A stretch of 64,000 bases of DNA from Pilatotrama ljubarskyi (GCA_022385805.1 MU277707.1:174817-238816), one strand, 5' to 3'; positions 9,601 through 20,195 are shown, counted from the first letter of the stretch. Notes: generated from the letters alone by a model not told the origin. Made by a program: numbers and translations.

Positions 9601-11372
9601 TCGGCAGATCGACGTTGCCTTCACACCGACGCTGAGACTCGATGCTGTCGCTAGGCGGGCGATTGCTCGATCCTAGTCGAGTTTGGGGAGATGACGCTCG
9701 ACTTCACGATTCGCGCGCGAATTCACGCCTTCGAGACTGAGGTCCGGAAGCGTGCCATTCCTGGGGTGTGGTTCCTCGCGCCTTGCATCCGGTCTACGAT
9801 GGTACGCACGGGAGACATGCGTGCGCTGGGCCCTCTGGCTCATCGTCGCTCTTTACATAGGTCCACTTCGACCCGCTGGTCATCAGTCAAGCATCCCTGC
9901 TCGCTGCGCTGGTGGACGCTGAGGCGTCACTGCCGGCCAGCGTCGAGTCGCTGAAGTTCCCAGGCCGTAAGATCACCTTCCCTGTCGTTCTAGACGACCG
10001 GTGGAACCGCGAGGCACTCGAGAAGTACATGCGGAGCATCCGAGACAAGGCCGTCTACTTGCCCAGCAACATCGAGTATCTGGCTCGGAACAACGGGTTG
10101 AAGAGCGCGAAGGAGGCGTTGGAGCTGTTGGTCAGGACTGACTGGGTAAGCGGGGTGAACGTAGGGCCTGCTGTCTCTTTGATACTCATCGTTTGTGGCT
10201 CGTTCTCGGAGTCGGCTTCTACCTCGCATGTCCGTTCCTCGTACCAGTACGTCTTCGCTACCGTGGCGACTCTAGCAAGCGGATCTTGACTGTCGTCTAG
10301 ATCGACCCGCGCTGTCGGCTCGTAGGGCAGAAGATGAACCCGTCACGAACCTACACGCCTCGTGTATGTACCGTCGCTTCCACCCTTCTTGCAGCCTTCC
10401 CATACTCATGCCATCGCACAGGGTGCTATCGGTATCGCCGGCGTCGTCGCAGCGATATACCCTATCGAGTCGCCCGGAGGGTATCAGCTATACGGCCGAA
10501 CGCTGCCTCCTTGGCAGACTTGGGGCAAAGGGCGTGACTTCAGTCCCGACAGTCCGTGGCTCCTACGACCATTCGATCAGGTCCGTCCATTTTGCTACGC
10601 ACGCTCAGCTCCCTCTCATGAGTACAAATGTATAGATCGCATGGGAGGTGGTCTCCGAAGAGGAGTACGTGCAGGTATGAGGAGGGGTCCCATTGGCCAA
10701 GTACAGCGGCTGACAGCCTCCGCAGTTCGAGTCCCGATTTGACGCGGGGCAATACGCGTTCAAGGTGCGTATGCCCCTGCCCGACCTCTTATTGTAGCCA
10801 GTGCCGCTGACCACTCGCACAAGATCGAGGAAACCACCTTCTCCATGGCAGAGTATGCTGCATTCGTGAGCAGCATCGCCGATGAGATCAAAGCGTTCAA
10901 GGCGCGCCAGGCCGAAGGGATAGCATCTGAAGAGGCTCGGTATGTCGATTAAAACTGGCTGAGGTCGTTGCTGAATCGGCTCTCCCAGCGAGCGTGAGCT
11001 GTTTGCCGAATGGGATCGCCGACGCCGGGCAGAGCTCGAAGCAAGACAATCCCAGACGTCTGCGGCTGATAGTAAGCATGGTAGTATACGTTCAACGTCT
11101 CAGGCGTTCACGGCGATCGAACAGCGATAGGCGACGAAAGCGGAGAATGCGTCGCGTCCTCGTTGTCTGCCCACGTCTGGAAGATCAAGTGCGCCATCGG
11201 CGACGTCATCAAGGGTCCGGAAGACGTCCTCATCATCCTCGAGGCGATGAAGACGGAAGTCAACGTCGAGGCCGGGGAGGAGTTTGTGGGACGAAAGATC
11301 AAGGGGTTCGGACGAGGCGTCAAGGAGGGCGGGTCTGTCTCGGCAGGAGACCCGCTTGTCTACTTTGAGTGA
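6663..11372 (+). CDS. urea carboxylase-like multidomain biotin enzyme (BC - PxpC/AHS2 - PxpB/AHS1 - biotinyl)
   Basis: About 1257 residues in 18 exons (6663-7268, 7326-7394, 7457-7574, 7627-7692, 7745-8094, 8158-8390, 8440-9285, 9348-9591, 9655-9801, 9861-10145, about 10199-10246, 10301-10363, 10422-10580, 10636-10674, 10726-10764, 10824-10939, 10989-11071, 11104-11372). The biotin carboxylase domain starts at once ([50 protein letters not shown]). It is followed by the AHS2/PxpC domain ([15 protein letters not shown]), the AHS1/PxpB domain ([16 protein letters not shown]-like [22 protein letters not shown]) and a biotinyl domain with the biotin lysine in EAMKTE. The order equals the carboxylase half of yeast Dur1,2, but no allophanate hydrolase domain precedes it. 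Substrate could be urea, or a lactam if it works with the divergent LamB/YcsF protein. Oddity: the intron before about 10199 ends in GG instead of AG. Confidence 0.93.
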
Positions 11373-11606
11373 GCTGGTGCGTCGCCTTAATGTCGTTATC
11401 CTCGTTTCGAGTGCGCACCGGGACATGAGATGTAGTAGTGTGCGAAGGACTTGCATGGAAAGGTAGCGTATGATAGGTCCATCTAGTTGTCTACCCAGTT
11501 TGCCAAGAGATGGTGGCGATTACTACTCTGTAATATATTGTTGGATCATATTATGATCTGTGTGTTGTCGTACGATCATAGGAAGAGTCGTAAGAGCAAA
11601 AAGAGT

Positions 11607-11677
11607 TCCGACACGGGGAATCGAACCCCGGGCTATCGCGTGAGAGGCGATAATGTTAGCCACTACACCATATCGGA
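11607..11677 (-). tRNA. tRNA-Glu (CUC)
   Basis: The reverse strand folds as a 71-nt cloverleaf. The acceptor stem is TCCGATA with TGTCGGA, the anticodon stem-loop is ATCGC-CTCTCAC-GCGAT with anticodon CTC, and the T arm carries GTTCGATTC. No intron. The identity Glu follows from the anticodon and the TCCGATA start shared by eukaryotic tRNA-Glu. Confidence 0.93.
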
Positions 11678-11788
11678 GCATACAAGGAGACAACTTCCGC
11701 AACACATAGCTTACGACGTGTTATATAATTGGCATCGACCTCTCAGCAACGTGGGTAGCAGCTCACACTACTCGAGTAAGGTACTATA

Positions 11789-12006
11789 GGCCCAGTGTAA
11801 AACCGACCACTATGTCATACGCGTGACATGGCCTCTTTCTCTTCGCTCACAGCCCGGAACGTCTTCAGACTGGGCAAGGCAATCCTGATGGGCTCTGTGA
11901 ACCTTCTGGTGATATTTTGACGAAGAATCAAGGGAGGGTGAGGGCTACAGGGGCTCGAAATGGGTCACGTGAAAGTCATGTGACGTGGTCGGTTTTACAC
12001 TGGGCC
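11789..12006. mobile_element. MITE with TA target duplication (Tc1/mariner-like)
   Basis: A 218-bp sequence with perfect 22-bp terminal inverted repeats (GGCCCAGTGTAAAACCGACC plus AC) flanked by TA on both sides. It has no coding capacity. The TA duplication and size fit a mariner-type miniature element. It sits between two tRNA genes, a low-cost landing site. Confidence 0.85.
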
Positions 12007-12072
12007 TACCTTAGACGTCATGTTATTGAGATAACATGGTGGATCCAGACTCTTAGAACCACGTGCCCTTCA

Positions 12073-12158
12073 GGGCCTGGTGGTCTAGTAGTATGATTCC
12101 TTCTTAGGGTTTCAACCCAGGTTGGAGGAGGTCCCGGGTTCAATTCCCGGCCAGGCCC
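12073..12158 (+). tRNA. tRNA-Pro (AGG) with intron
   Basis: The acceptor stem GGGCCTG pairs with CAGGCCC. The D arm reads GGTCTAGTAGTATGA and the T arm GTCCCGGGTTCAATTCCCGG. The anticodon stem TTCCTTC/GGAGGAG encloses 20 nt, that is a 7-nt loop TTAGGG-T with anticodon AGG plus an intron of about 13 nt after position 37. Confidence 0.9.
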
Positions 12159-12163
12159 TTTTT
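12159..12163 (+). terminator. RNA polymerase III terminator of tRNA-Pro
   Basis: A run of five T directly follows the mature 3' end of the tRNA. Confidence 0.8.
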
Positions 12164-12434
12164 GTTCCACAGCTCTCAAATACATCCGATACGCATTATA
12201 CGCACAATCGGATTCGAAGCAGATAGAGTGATACTTGGATAGGGGAAAGATTTTTCATATTACACACTGTGTGATACATGGTTGCCGACACAATTACTTG
12301 TACAGGAACAGCTACAGAGGATACGTCGAACGAAAGGGGAGAAAAGGTCGTCGCGCTTGTCGTAAAAACTCCGACATCGAGTCGTTCGTCGGGGCGATTG
12401 TCTGCTGCGCAGCAGCAGGCCGAGTGCGAGGAAG

Positions 12435-14007
12435 TCACCCGTAGATCTTGAGCCACTGGATGTCAAAGTACGCGTTCGTGAAAGCGGAGGGGTTCTGGTT
12501 GACGTACGCTGGAATGGAGGGCGGGACATCAGCAAATGCAGGATGAAATGCTACAAAGTGGCGGTACGCACTCGCGCAGTCGCCGGGGCAGCCATTGGCG
12601 TTGAAGACAGCACCCGCCCAGTCGCCGCCTGCAAAGGTCGAGTCAATCTCGGGTTGATGTTGACTGAAGAGAGAAGAGGCGATGACGTACAGAGCGTAAG
12701 GTTGATGATGATGTTGTGCGGACCGAAGTGCGAGTTGAAATCGCACGACTGGCTCGGGAAGTACGCGTACGGCGTGCCCTATGACGCGCCAACGTCAGCG
12801 GTGGGGTCGCGAAGATGCGACAACGGAGAAGGGCGAGCTCACCCAGTTGTCCGTGTTGACGCTGGTCGCGCCGTTCTTGACGTCGCTGGGCACGGACGCA
12901 TCGTTGCGGGACCAGAACCAGACCTTGACGAAGGAGCTCGTGCGCTCCATTGCATACCTATCGGAATGCACACCGTCAACGCCACTCTCGGCGAGGTACG
13001 GATAAGTCAATGCACTCACCAGCCTCCCCCGGCACTGTTGAAGGCTGGTCCATAGCTGTTCGAGGAGGGCGCCTTCACGCCACACCCCGCGTTGTTCGTC
13101 GCCGCGACGTCACAGTTGTTCCCGGCAGAAGTCCTGTCGATGCGATACGTCAGTACTGGCAAGCATCGGTGTGCTACATCTAGATAAGACTTACCCTGTC
13201 TGCGGACGAGATGCGGGCATCGAGCAGCCTGGCGTCATACGAAGTCAGGACGAGAATAGCTCGCGCATAAAAGGCGAACTGTGGATCCTCACCAGAGCTC
13301 GTGTGGAGAGTAGACTGGTTCGGGGTCTGGTCGTTGACGCCCTCGACGATGTCGACTTCGCCTGTGGAGACGGGAGAAGTAGTGAGAATCACGAGCCCAT
13401 CACTTGCAGCTTCGCGTGGGATTCGGAACCGACCTTGGTTGGGCCAGTTGGCACCGACCTCCCACACGGCGGGCCATGTACTGCAGAACGCTGTCAGAAA
13501 GGGCTCTGTTGACGCGGAAACGCGATTCGGACTCACGCGCAACCCTGCGGCATGTGACGGATGTTCCACCTGATCGCGGAGAGACATGAGCGTCGGAACC
13601 TCGGAATCGTCGAAACGGCGGACGGCTTACACAGCGACATGCGTCGTGTACTGCTTGTTGCTCTGCAGACGCACGGAGTTGCGGCCGGGCCCGCTCGCGC
13701 TGAGCACCGTGGTGTGGTCGGCGCGGATGATGAAGTGGTCCCCGGAGGCGTAGGTTAGGTTCTGAGCGAGCGCGGTCGCTTGATCGACGTAGTTCCTAAC
13801 GGATCAGATAGCGATCAGTCCGCGAGGCCAAGGCGCGCACAGAGAAAGAAGCATTTACACTCGGCCGTGCGTGGGGTCAGCGATGGCCTGGTGGCTAAAC
13901 GACTTGAGAAAGCCGGTGCCCTGGTGGCTGTCGGTCTGCTGGTACGTCGCGCCGAGGGCGGATGCGACGAAGCAGGCCAGAGACAGGAAGGTGCGTGAAG
14001 CGAACAT
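12435..14007 (-). CDS. secreted endo-1,3(4)-beta-glucanase, GH16 family
   Basis: Glycoside hydrolase that cleaves beta-1,3/1,4 glucans in fungal or plant walls, secreted. Eleven exons (13859-14007, 13631-13795, 13537-13569, 13434-13480, 13293-13361, 13195-13228, 13020-13133, 12843-12957, 12691-12778, 12572-12628, 12435-12508) close to 314 residues, normal for this group. Residues 1-20 (MFASRTFLSLACFVASALGA) are a signal peptide. The GH16 catalytic motif is GEVDIVEGVN with both glutamates and the central aspartate. Further family landmarks are NQSTLHTSSGCSMP, KVWFWSRND, SDFNSHFGPHNIIINL-like and GDWAGAVFNANGCPGDC. Cysteine pairs suit an extracellular protein. The C-terminus ends at YFDIQWLKIYG as in relatives, so no GPI signal or carbohydrate module is present. 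Confidence 0.95.
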
Positions 14008-14116
14008 GGTGCTGAAGCCCAGACGGGGAGAGAAGAACCGGGATGCGAACTGGAAGGCCTCGAGGAGGAAGGAGGGATGCAGCTCACGATGAGCGAAGGG
14101 TCCAGATGCGACACAC

Positions 14117-14122
14117 TTTATA
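14117..14122 (-). promoter_or_regulatory. TATA box of the GH16 gene
   Basis: TATAAA on the minus strand, 110 bp upstream of the start codon at 14007. Confidence 0.6.
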
Positions 14123-15385
14123 TTCGCCGCCCGACCTCCAGAGATATGGAAAAGAGTGGCGCCGGAGGTGGATCACGCTGCGAGAAGCGTACGGAACCGG
14201 CGATGGGTATGTCGGGACTGGTACCGCAGGGAAGTGGCTGGCGGCGGAAGCATCGCATGGTGCCTCACACGAAGCAAGGCACATGTTCTGACCAATCGTC
14301 AGCGCCGAGGGCCACCGGACATGGTGCTGTTACACGGAAGATTTCTTGAACAGAAAACGGAATGGAAACAGCCTCCCCCGCGCGATGCAGGAACTGAGGA
14401 GCGAGGACGTTTACGGAAAGCAATGATGGGGCGAACCAAGTTGGTGCTTTGCTCCCGCGGATATCGATAACCCATCTCTAGGACCGGAAGATGCAGAACG
14501 GGCATATGCTCGTCGTAGATGCACGTCAACATGACCCCAGTATTTTTCCGCGAGCCACATGAGAAGAGCATTCAGCGGTAACGACACGAGCAAGACAGCA
14601 GATCATCTGAGTACATACGTGGAGCTGAGGCGGTTGCTGCGCATGGCCCGAGAGAAAGGTTGAAGGTCTTGCACGCCTCGTTTTCGCTCAGCTAGCCAGT
14701 GGAAGGTTGAGCGCTGCAGAGTCTACCGAGCGCGTTGTCCTAGCGACCTCCGCAGGTACGACGCACTAATAGCAGACTGTGGAGCAAGTCTGGAGCGCAC
14801 GCCGAATCTCCGATCAAAGCATTCGGAGTGGTGGAGAGCGGCGCCACGCCCAGGGACATCCGGTTACCTGAAAAATGCAGGAAAATCGCACAGCGGCGAG
14901 GTGACCGGCGTCTCCGCGGAATATGCACCTGCTCCGCCTGAAATGGTAAGTGCGGAAGAAACGGCGCGGAAGGAGTACCGTACTGTATGACATATAGTCT
15001 ACTGGTGTTCTTTGCGATGTTCTTCGAGTGCCAATGCCGATTTGCTGCTGTCGGAGCGATGTACAAGGTTCCGGGGGAAGACGCTTGTCCGCGCATTCCA
15101 CGCTGCTCTCGGAGTAGATCTTCAGACCGGAGCAGGTGAGACGGACGGCCATATGTTTTTGGTACGGGCGTGATCAGGACGACAGCTTCCTGCACTGATC
15201 AGCCATACACGAGGAGGGAAACTGAACATGGGCGTCCTCGCATTTGGCAAGCACGTTATCTCGTGATACCGACATGAGCCTTTGGGCGCGTGGAGAGAGT
15301 CGGTGCAGGCTTCAAAGAAGCTCTTTCGATGCAACCCCGGTATATTTCGATCCGGATAGCGTTCCTGCACATATGTCTTTCTGCG
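14123..15385. other. intergenic stretch
   Basis: No gene recognised. A minus-strand frame at 14740-15195 is open but shows no motif and no clear splice link to the orphan frame that follows. Confidence 0.35.
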
Positions 15386-16129
15386 CTAGGAAAACGACCA
15401 CATACGGAGAGGTACGGGTACGGTCCGTCGCTCCCAAGAGCATCGCATGGTGCCTACATGCAGCTGTGTGTCAGACATTCTCGAGATCCATGTGAATCGT
15501 ACAGGCTCATTTGTCAGGCCACTCACAATCCTATCAAGATCCCCGGACAATCTTCGAGCAGAGTCTGGAGACAAGACCATAGCGGTCGTGAGCAGAACAT
15601 GCGGGGTGGGCAATCGGACCTCGGTAACCACGGCATTCTCCGGCGTGAGGTGTGTCTCCCGATTTGGAAGTACCCCTTCGTAATTTCTCTCAGTCTCAGT
15701 CTGCATCCGCGCAGCCTTCACGCGTGAGTCGTGGCTCCATCGCTCAGGCGACCACTGCTGCCACCTTATTCCGCATGTAAGACGTGGGAGCATCCCGTAC
15801 AGTTGTCGGGGATCTCTTTGGTTCAATGCGAAAGCTTGCATGGACCGGGCCGCCCTACGGATGCGGACGACGTTCAGTAACAGGTTGCCAGGTGACTCGG
15901 AGATAGACATCGGTAGAAGATGTGCGAATACGAGAGGGCCATCTTTCGGCCTATCGTATATGACGGGCACGGTGTGGATGCAATTACGGGAGAGAATAGT
16001 CAGGGAGTTCTGCATACAACAGAGTTCAAGCCGGAGATCTAGTAGACCCCCGGACGCAATGACGGCAGGTGATGCGAAGGGATCAGGAGGCCCTGTACAT
16101 AGAAGAGCCTCCAAACGCACTAAATCCAT
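15386..16129 (-). CDS. orphan open frame, 247 codons, unknown
   Basis: A single uninterrupted minus-strand frame starting MDLVRLEALLCTG. It lacks signal peptide, membrane segments and known motifs. Composition is Arg/Leu/Ser-rich. In a genome where almost all genes have short introns, an intronless orphan of this size between unrelated genes is doubtful; it could be the last exon of a lineage-specific gene or a chance frame. Confidence 0.25.
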   Translation of the reverse strand: MDLVRLEALLCTGPPDPFASPAVIASGGLLDLRLELCCMQNSLTILSRNCIHTVPVIYDRPKDGPLVFAHLLPMSISESPGNLLLNVVRIRRAARSMQAFALNQRDPRQLYGMLPRLTCGIRWQQWSPERWSHDSRVKAARMQTETERNYEGVLPNRETHLTPENAVVTEVRLPTPHVLLTTAMVLSPDSARRLSGDLDRIVSGLTNEPVRFTWISRMSDTQLHVGTMRCSWERRTVPVPLRMWSFS

Positions 16130-16587
16130 TCAAGGCCGGTGGAGAATCTCCATCTGTTCAGTATGCAACTGCTTAATATGACAGTGAGTGTCCGTGGAAG
16201 CAGGAGGATAGACAGGCGGCGGGGGAGCCTCGGTGACGTCTGCATACGTCCTCCTCCGGCTGCCACGCACGATTGATCCAATTTATTCTGAGAGGTTAAT
16301 GGTGAGCTCTGACGTGGATCACGTACTCGATGAGTAAAGACGAGAGGACCTGACTTATAATCACAGTGTCCATCCGTGGTGTACCGCGGGCGCTTACTTC
16401 ATTGCGCATTGTTGTCCAACCAGAAGCCGCTGATTTGCTCCTCACCCTGAGGCGTTGAGTTCAGAGAGAAGGAAAGTATGATACACAAGATACAAATCCG
16501 CATCGTTCGGCAGGGCCTTTGACGTCCATCGTTCATACCCTCGGCCTCTGTCGTAGCGTACACTCGCAGTATTCTGAGATGAAATGT

Positions 16588-16979
16588 TCAAGCCGCGCCG
16601 CCGGACTTGCGTCTGCCATCGTTGTCCTGGATCAGTTCTGGCGTCTCCCCTGCCACGATCGAGGCTGTAGACACTCACAGCTGGTAGATGACGGCGATGA
16701 AGGGGATCGAGAAGAAGGTCGCCGCCGCTCCCGCGTACCTGATCGCGAACTTGCGGCGGTTGTCGTACGTGAACGGCATGTTCTGTGGATCGTAGTGGCG
16801 CGCGCGTCCGGCGGAGATGAGAACCGTGCGCGAGTGGGGGTGGATGGAGGGCGGAGGGGACTTACGTGGTGCGCGGTGTGCTCCTTGAGGGGGTGGAGTC
16901 CGAAGCCGCGGACCTGCTTGGGGGTGCGCCTGAGCGCGACGCGGAGGGAAGCCGGCGAAGTCCTAGCGAGCGGCGACAT
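16588..16979 (-). CDS. COX8: cytochrome c oxidase subunit 8 / VIIc-like, mitochondrial
   Basis: Small inner-membrane subunit of respiratory complex IV. Three exons (16866-16979, 16679-16782, 16588-16612) close to 80 residues. Residues 1-30 are rich in Arg, Ser and Ala without acidic residues, a typical mitochondrial presequence (MSPLARTSPASLRVALRR). The mature part starts near GFGLHPLKEHTAHHNMPF, then a positively charged YDNRRKFAIRYAG and one transmembrane helix (AAATFFSIPFIAVIYQL), ending in RKSGGAA, like the KKSG end of yeast Cox8. The last exon is only 25 nt. The assignment rests on length, presequence, the NMPF motif and the single helix. Confidence 0.88.
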
Positions 16980-17597
16980 GTCGAGAGAATTCAAGGAGCA
17001 GCGAGCGGATTGGGAGAGGCACGAGCTGAGCGTCGAGGGGTCTAAGAGGTGGTGGTAGGAGATCAAGCCGCTGCGTCGTTATGTAGGCGATGAGGACGCC
17101 CCACAGCAATCGAACCACGGGCGCACGAGAGACAGGCGGACCGCCAAGAGACCCCTCTGGAACAGAGCTAGAATAGCCCTAGCCTGAGAAAGACTGCCCG
17201 GCCACGGTGCGGCATGGGGGCGAAGGCGGTTGACACCTGCGGGCCAGGTGATCATTTGTATTAGACTGCGTTCCAGGGAGGTCGAGAGCGCGAAATGGAC
17301 TCCTTTCGGGAAACACCCCTGTTTGTCGCGCCCTTCGCCGTCTGTCTGACCACTATGTCCAGTGCAGGATATCTGCCTCACCAGGGAGGAGTGTTGTTTG
17401 AAGGTTTACGTTCTGCAGGACGACCCAGGAGTGTCAGTACTGGTAGCAGTAGTCAGTGGTGGAAGGGATAGCCCGCATAAGCGTGTGAGTGTGGCGGATA
17501 GTCTCGCCGAATCTCGATCAGCAACTGAGCAAGATCGCCGTAAGATTGTGTTACATCACATCTCTTTATATAAGGCGTGCGGAAAATGGTAGTAAGT
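16980..17597. other. intergenic stretch
   Basis: Upstream of the COX8-like gene and of the next tRNA. I see no gene or repeat. Confidence 0.4.
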
Positions 17598-17691
17598 GCC
17601 GCATTGGCGTAGTGGTATGCGCGCCCCACTTGTACCAAGCGAACAGCTTAGGGCCATGGGGAGGTCACTCGTTCGACCCGGGTATGTGGCA
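17598..17691 (+). tRNA. tRNA-Thr (UGU) with intron
   Basis: The acceptor stem GCCGCAT pairs with ATGTGGC. The D stem is GCGT/GCGC and the T arm ACTCG-TTCGACC-CGGGT. The anticodon stem CCCCA/TGGGG encloses 28 nt: loop CTTGTA... with anticodon TGT and an intron of about 21 nt. An alternative reading with GTA (Tyr) would leave the anticodon stem mismatched, so Thr is preferred. Confidence 0.8.
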
Positions 17692-17699
17692 TGGCTTCC

Positions 17700-17708
17700 T
17701 TTTTTTTT
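17700..17708 (+). terminator. RNA polymerase III terminator
   Basis: Nine consecutive T residues start eight bases after the tRNA discriminator base. Confidence 0.75.
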
Positions 17709-17947
17709 CGCATTCTACACGCACGCGGTTCACGATCGCCGGTGGCCTTTGCGGCGAAGTTCCATACCTTCGTGGGAGCTCGTATGAGAACCGGTCACTT
17801 TCCTGTACGCCGGGGGGCGTAAGGGAGCATGGACTGATTGTCTTTCAGTGGCACACTTCTTTCAAAAACGGCACTCATATCCAAGCCCACAAAGCAGAAC
17901 TCGACCTCAAAGGAACACGTCCCGTCTTTGAGAAGTTGAACGCCTCG

Positions 17948-17955
17948 TATATAAG
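17948..17955 (+). promoter_or_regulatory. TATA box of the 18 kb gene
   Basis: TATATAAG lies 104 bp upstream of the ATG at 18052. Confidence 0.55.
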
Positions 17956-18051
17956 CCCCTATAACGAGTTGCTCTCACATCACCCCACCTACCTCAGCCC
18001 ATTCTCCTTCACGTCTTCGGCGCCGGACGCCACGTACAAGCTACATAGCCG

Positions 18052-19005
18052 ATGTCTTCCCCCGTCTTCACCTCAATCGACGATGTCCGTGACATCTACG
18101 TGGACTTCGAGGAGGACGACAGTGTCCTGCCATCTCTGCCGCCGACCATCAACGTCGTGGACCGAGATATCCTGCGGGCGCGGCGTCGCTCAGACATAAA
18201 GGCCTCGAGGATCCTTGACGTCACCATCGCCAGGGAGGACTTCGATGTAGGCGATCAAATGGATACGGATGAGCCGGAGTCTGCTGGCCCGAGCGGAAGA
18301 CGCAGCTCACTCTCGCACCTCAACGTCGGCGCTCTCTCGCTGCGCGACCCGGAGCGCAAATTCGTGGCGGACGACCCCATGGATGAAGAGACGCCGCTCC
18401 TGAGTGGCTCACCCTCTAAGCGTCCACGGAAGGGCATAGCGAAGCAGGTGATGCGCAGGCTGTTCCACCCCATTCGCCTGCGCAAGGCAGCGCACGTGGC
18501 GAAGCCTGGCCGGCGCGCCGTGCTCTCCAGTGTCGTCCCTACGGACGCTACTGCGAATCCGTTCGATGATCAGAACGGTATGGAGTATGAGTACGAGGCG
18601 GAGACCGCCGGAGAAGGTTCGTGCTCGGGCGTGTCGGTCCCCAAGACCCCGCAGAGGCCGAAGTTCGCGTCCGCACCTTCCACACCTCACACCAGCCCTC
18701 TGAGCGCGAAGAGCAGGCGGAGTACCACGAGTTGGCAGCGGTCGCCGCGGACGCCGTGCTCCGCAAAGTCGTGGCTATCCGACGGGTCGCCGGAGACCGA
18801 CTACAGCACGAGCAGCGGGATGAGCTCCCTCCGGCGGAAGCACGCGCGACGCCGTGCGCGTCAAATGACTTCTCAGATGAAGTCTCTCCAGGTCCTGGGG
18901 AGCGAAGCGAGCGAGGCGGTGGCGAGAGCGACGAACGTCAAGGAGTCAAAGCTGCGCTACCGCGCCTGGAGTCGGCAGACGCGCGATCAGCTCAAGAGGA
19001 TGTGA
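18052..19005 (+). CDS. hypothetical basic disordered protein
   Basis: A single-exon frame of 317 codons with a good TATA context. The product starts acidic (DIYVDFEEDDSVLPSLPP), then is Ser/Pro/Arg-rich and mostly disordered. There is a basic cluster (SKRPRKGIAKQVMRRLFHP, about residues 121-139) that could be a nuclear localisation signal. A low-complexity Ser/Thr-Pro region follows (SVPKTPQRPKFASAPSTPHT), rich in possible proline-directed phosphorylation sites, and a second basic block near residue 270 (RRKHARRRARQ). No domain recognised. Such a profile suits a nuclear or cell-cycle-regulated scaffold, but that is only inference. Codon use is GC-rich like the conserved genes, so I regard it as real. 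Confidence 0.75.
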   Translation: MSSPVFTSIDDVRDIYVDFEEDDSVLPSLPPTINVVDRDILRARRRSDIKASRILDVTIAREDFDVGDQMDTDEPESAGPSGRRSSLSHLNVGALSLRDPERKFVADDPMDEETPLLSGSPSKRPRKGIAKQVMRRLFHPIRLRKAAHVAKPGRRAVLSSVVPTDATANPFDDQNGMEYEYEAETAGEGSCSGVSVPKTPQRPKFASAPSTPHTSPLSAKSRRSTTSWQRSPRTPCSAKSWLSDGSPETDYSTSSGMSSLRRKHARRRARQMTSQMKSLQVLGSEASEAVARATNVKESKLRYRAWSRQTRDQLKRM

Positions 19006-20195
19006 ACCAGGGGTCGTGCGGTAGGATTGGGGGCTCGCTGGTCGAGCTGGCGTTCTTCTTTTACAGTATATCCATGTGGTAGTAGTACGACTCACCTTAG
19101 TAGATACGCTTAATGTCATTCGTCGTACGGCGTCCAATACGCGCCGTGCGACGGCCTGAGGGATTCTGCGCGAGTACGGATGACCCCCGTATGCTACAAT
19201 CCTGATATTACAGACCAATTCCACGCATTTGTGTCTTGCCTGTGTTCACCGGAAGAACACGTACCTAGGTTTTCTACTTATCCGAAAACATGAGGCTTCA
19301 ATATGGTCTGCAGCTTCGTGCGCAACTGGGTAGGCCAAGAAAGAGAGCTTCGAGACACCTGATAGGAAGAGAGCGGCAGAGGACGATGGAGAGTGACGTG
19401 AAGAGACGAGTACCGCAGCTTCCATGGCAGTCAGCCCAGACTAATGAGCGAGCGTGGACTATTCCAGGGCAAAGTAGCGACCGGAGTTCAGCGAATTGGT
19501 TCAGCACGACTACTAGGCCAAGTGGGTTGTCGTCGTCGTCCAGGTCAAATTGAAACGCCCGCGCCGTGTATACAAGTAGGTTAGCTCCGGAGGCCGGAGG
19601 ATCGGCCGGCGGCCGGCGCCTGCCTTCCGTCGCCTCAAGACCTCCGACTCCGACTCTCCGGATACAGTAAGGCCTACATACTCCTCTCACCGAGATATTG
19701 TTCTGTCTTCTTTAACAGAGGTTTGCGCGAAATGCCTCGTCTCGGGCATGCTTGCCAATGAGCCGCTTGTTCTGTGCATTCTCAGCGGCTTCCATCCCGG
19801 CCGGTAGTATGCACTTACTTTGTTGACGCAGGGATCCATCGAATGCTGATCACAGATCGTTTGGTCACAACCGCAGCGACGTCGCAACAGTAATCGTCGC
19901 ATTACCCGACCAGCACGTTTGACGTGAGAATAGGGCTTGATCATGCCCGTGCAAGCACAGCGCCGTGGGATCCGACGGTTTAGCCCCTCTCACTTGTGTC
20001 ACCAACTTTTTCCGCGCCATTGGTGCTCGGACGACACATGTACGCTTTCTAAACCAGGACGAGGGCGATGGGTCACGGAGTCTAGCTATCCATGCTTTGC
20101 GGCATCGCTATATTGACATTTTCTATGAATGCGCCCCTAATTCTTGGTCGTATTACCCGCAGATGCATCATCGACGGCGTGATATACGGCAACGC
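19006..20195. other. intergenic stretch
   Basis: No recognisable gene. Open frames are short and lack motifs. Confidence 0.4.

Noticed and set aside
17598..17691. tRNA-Tyr (GTA) reading
   Set aside because: GTA can be placed in the loop only with a mismatched anticodon stem; the Thr (TGT) fold gives five perfect pairs.
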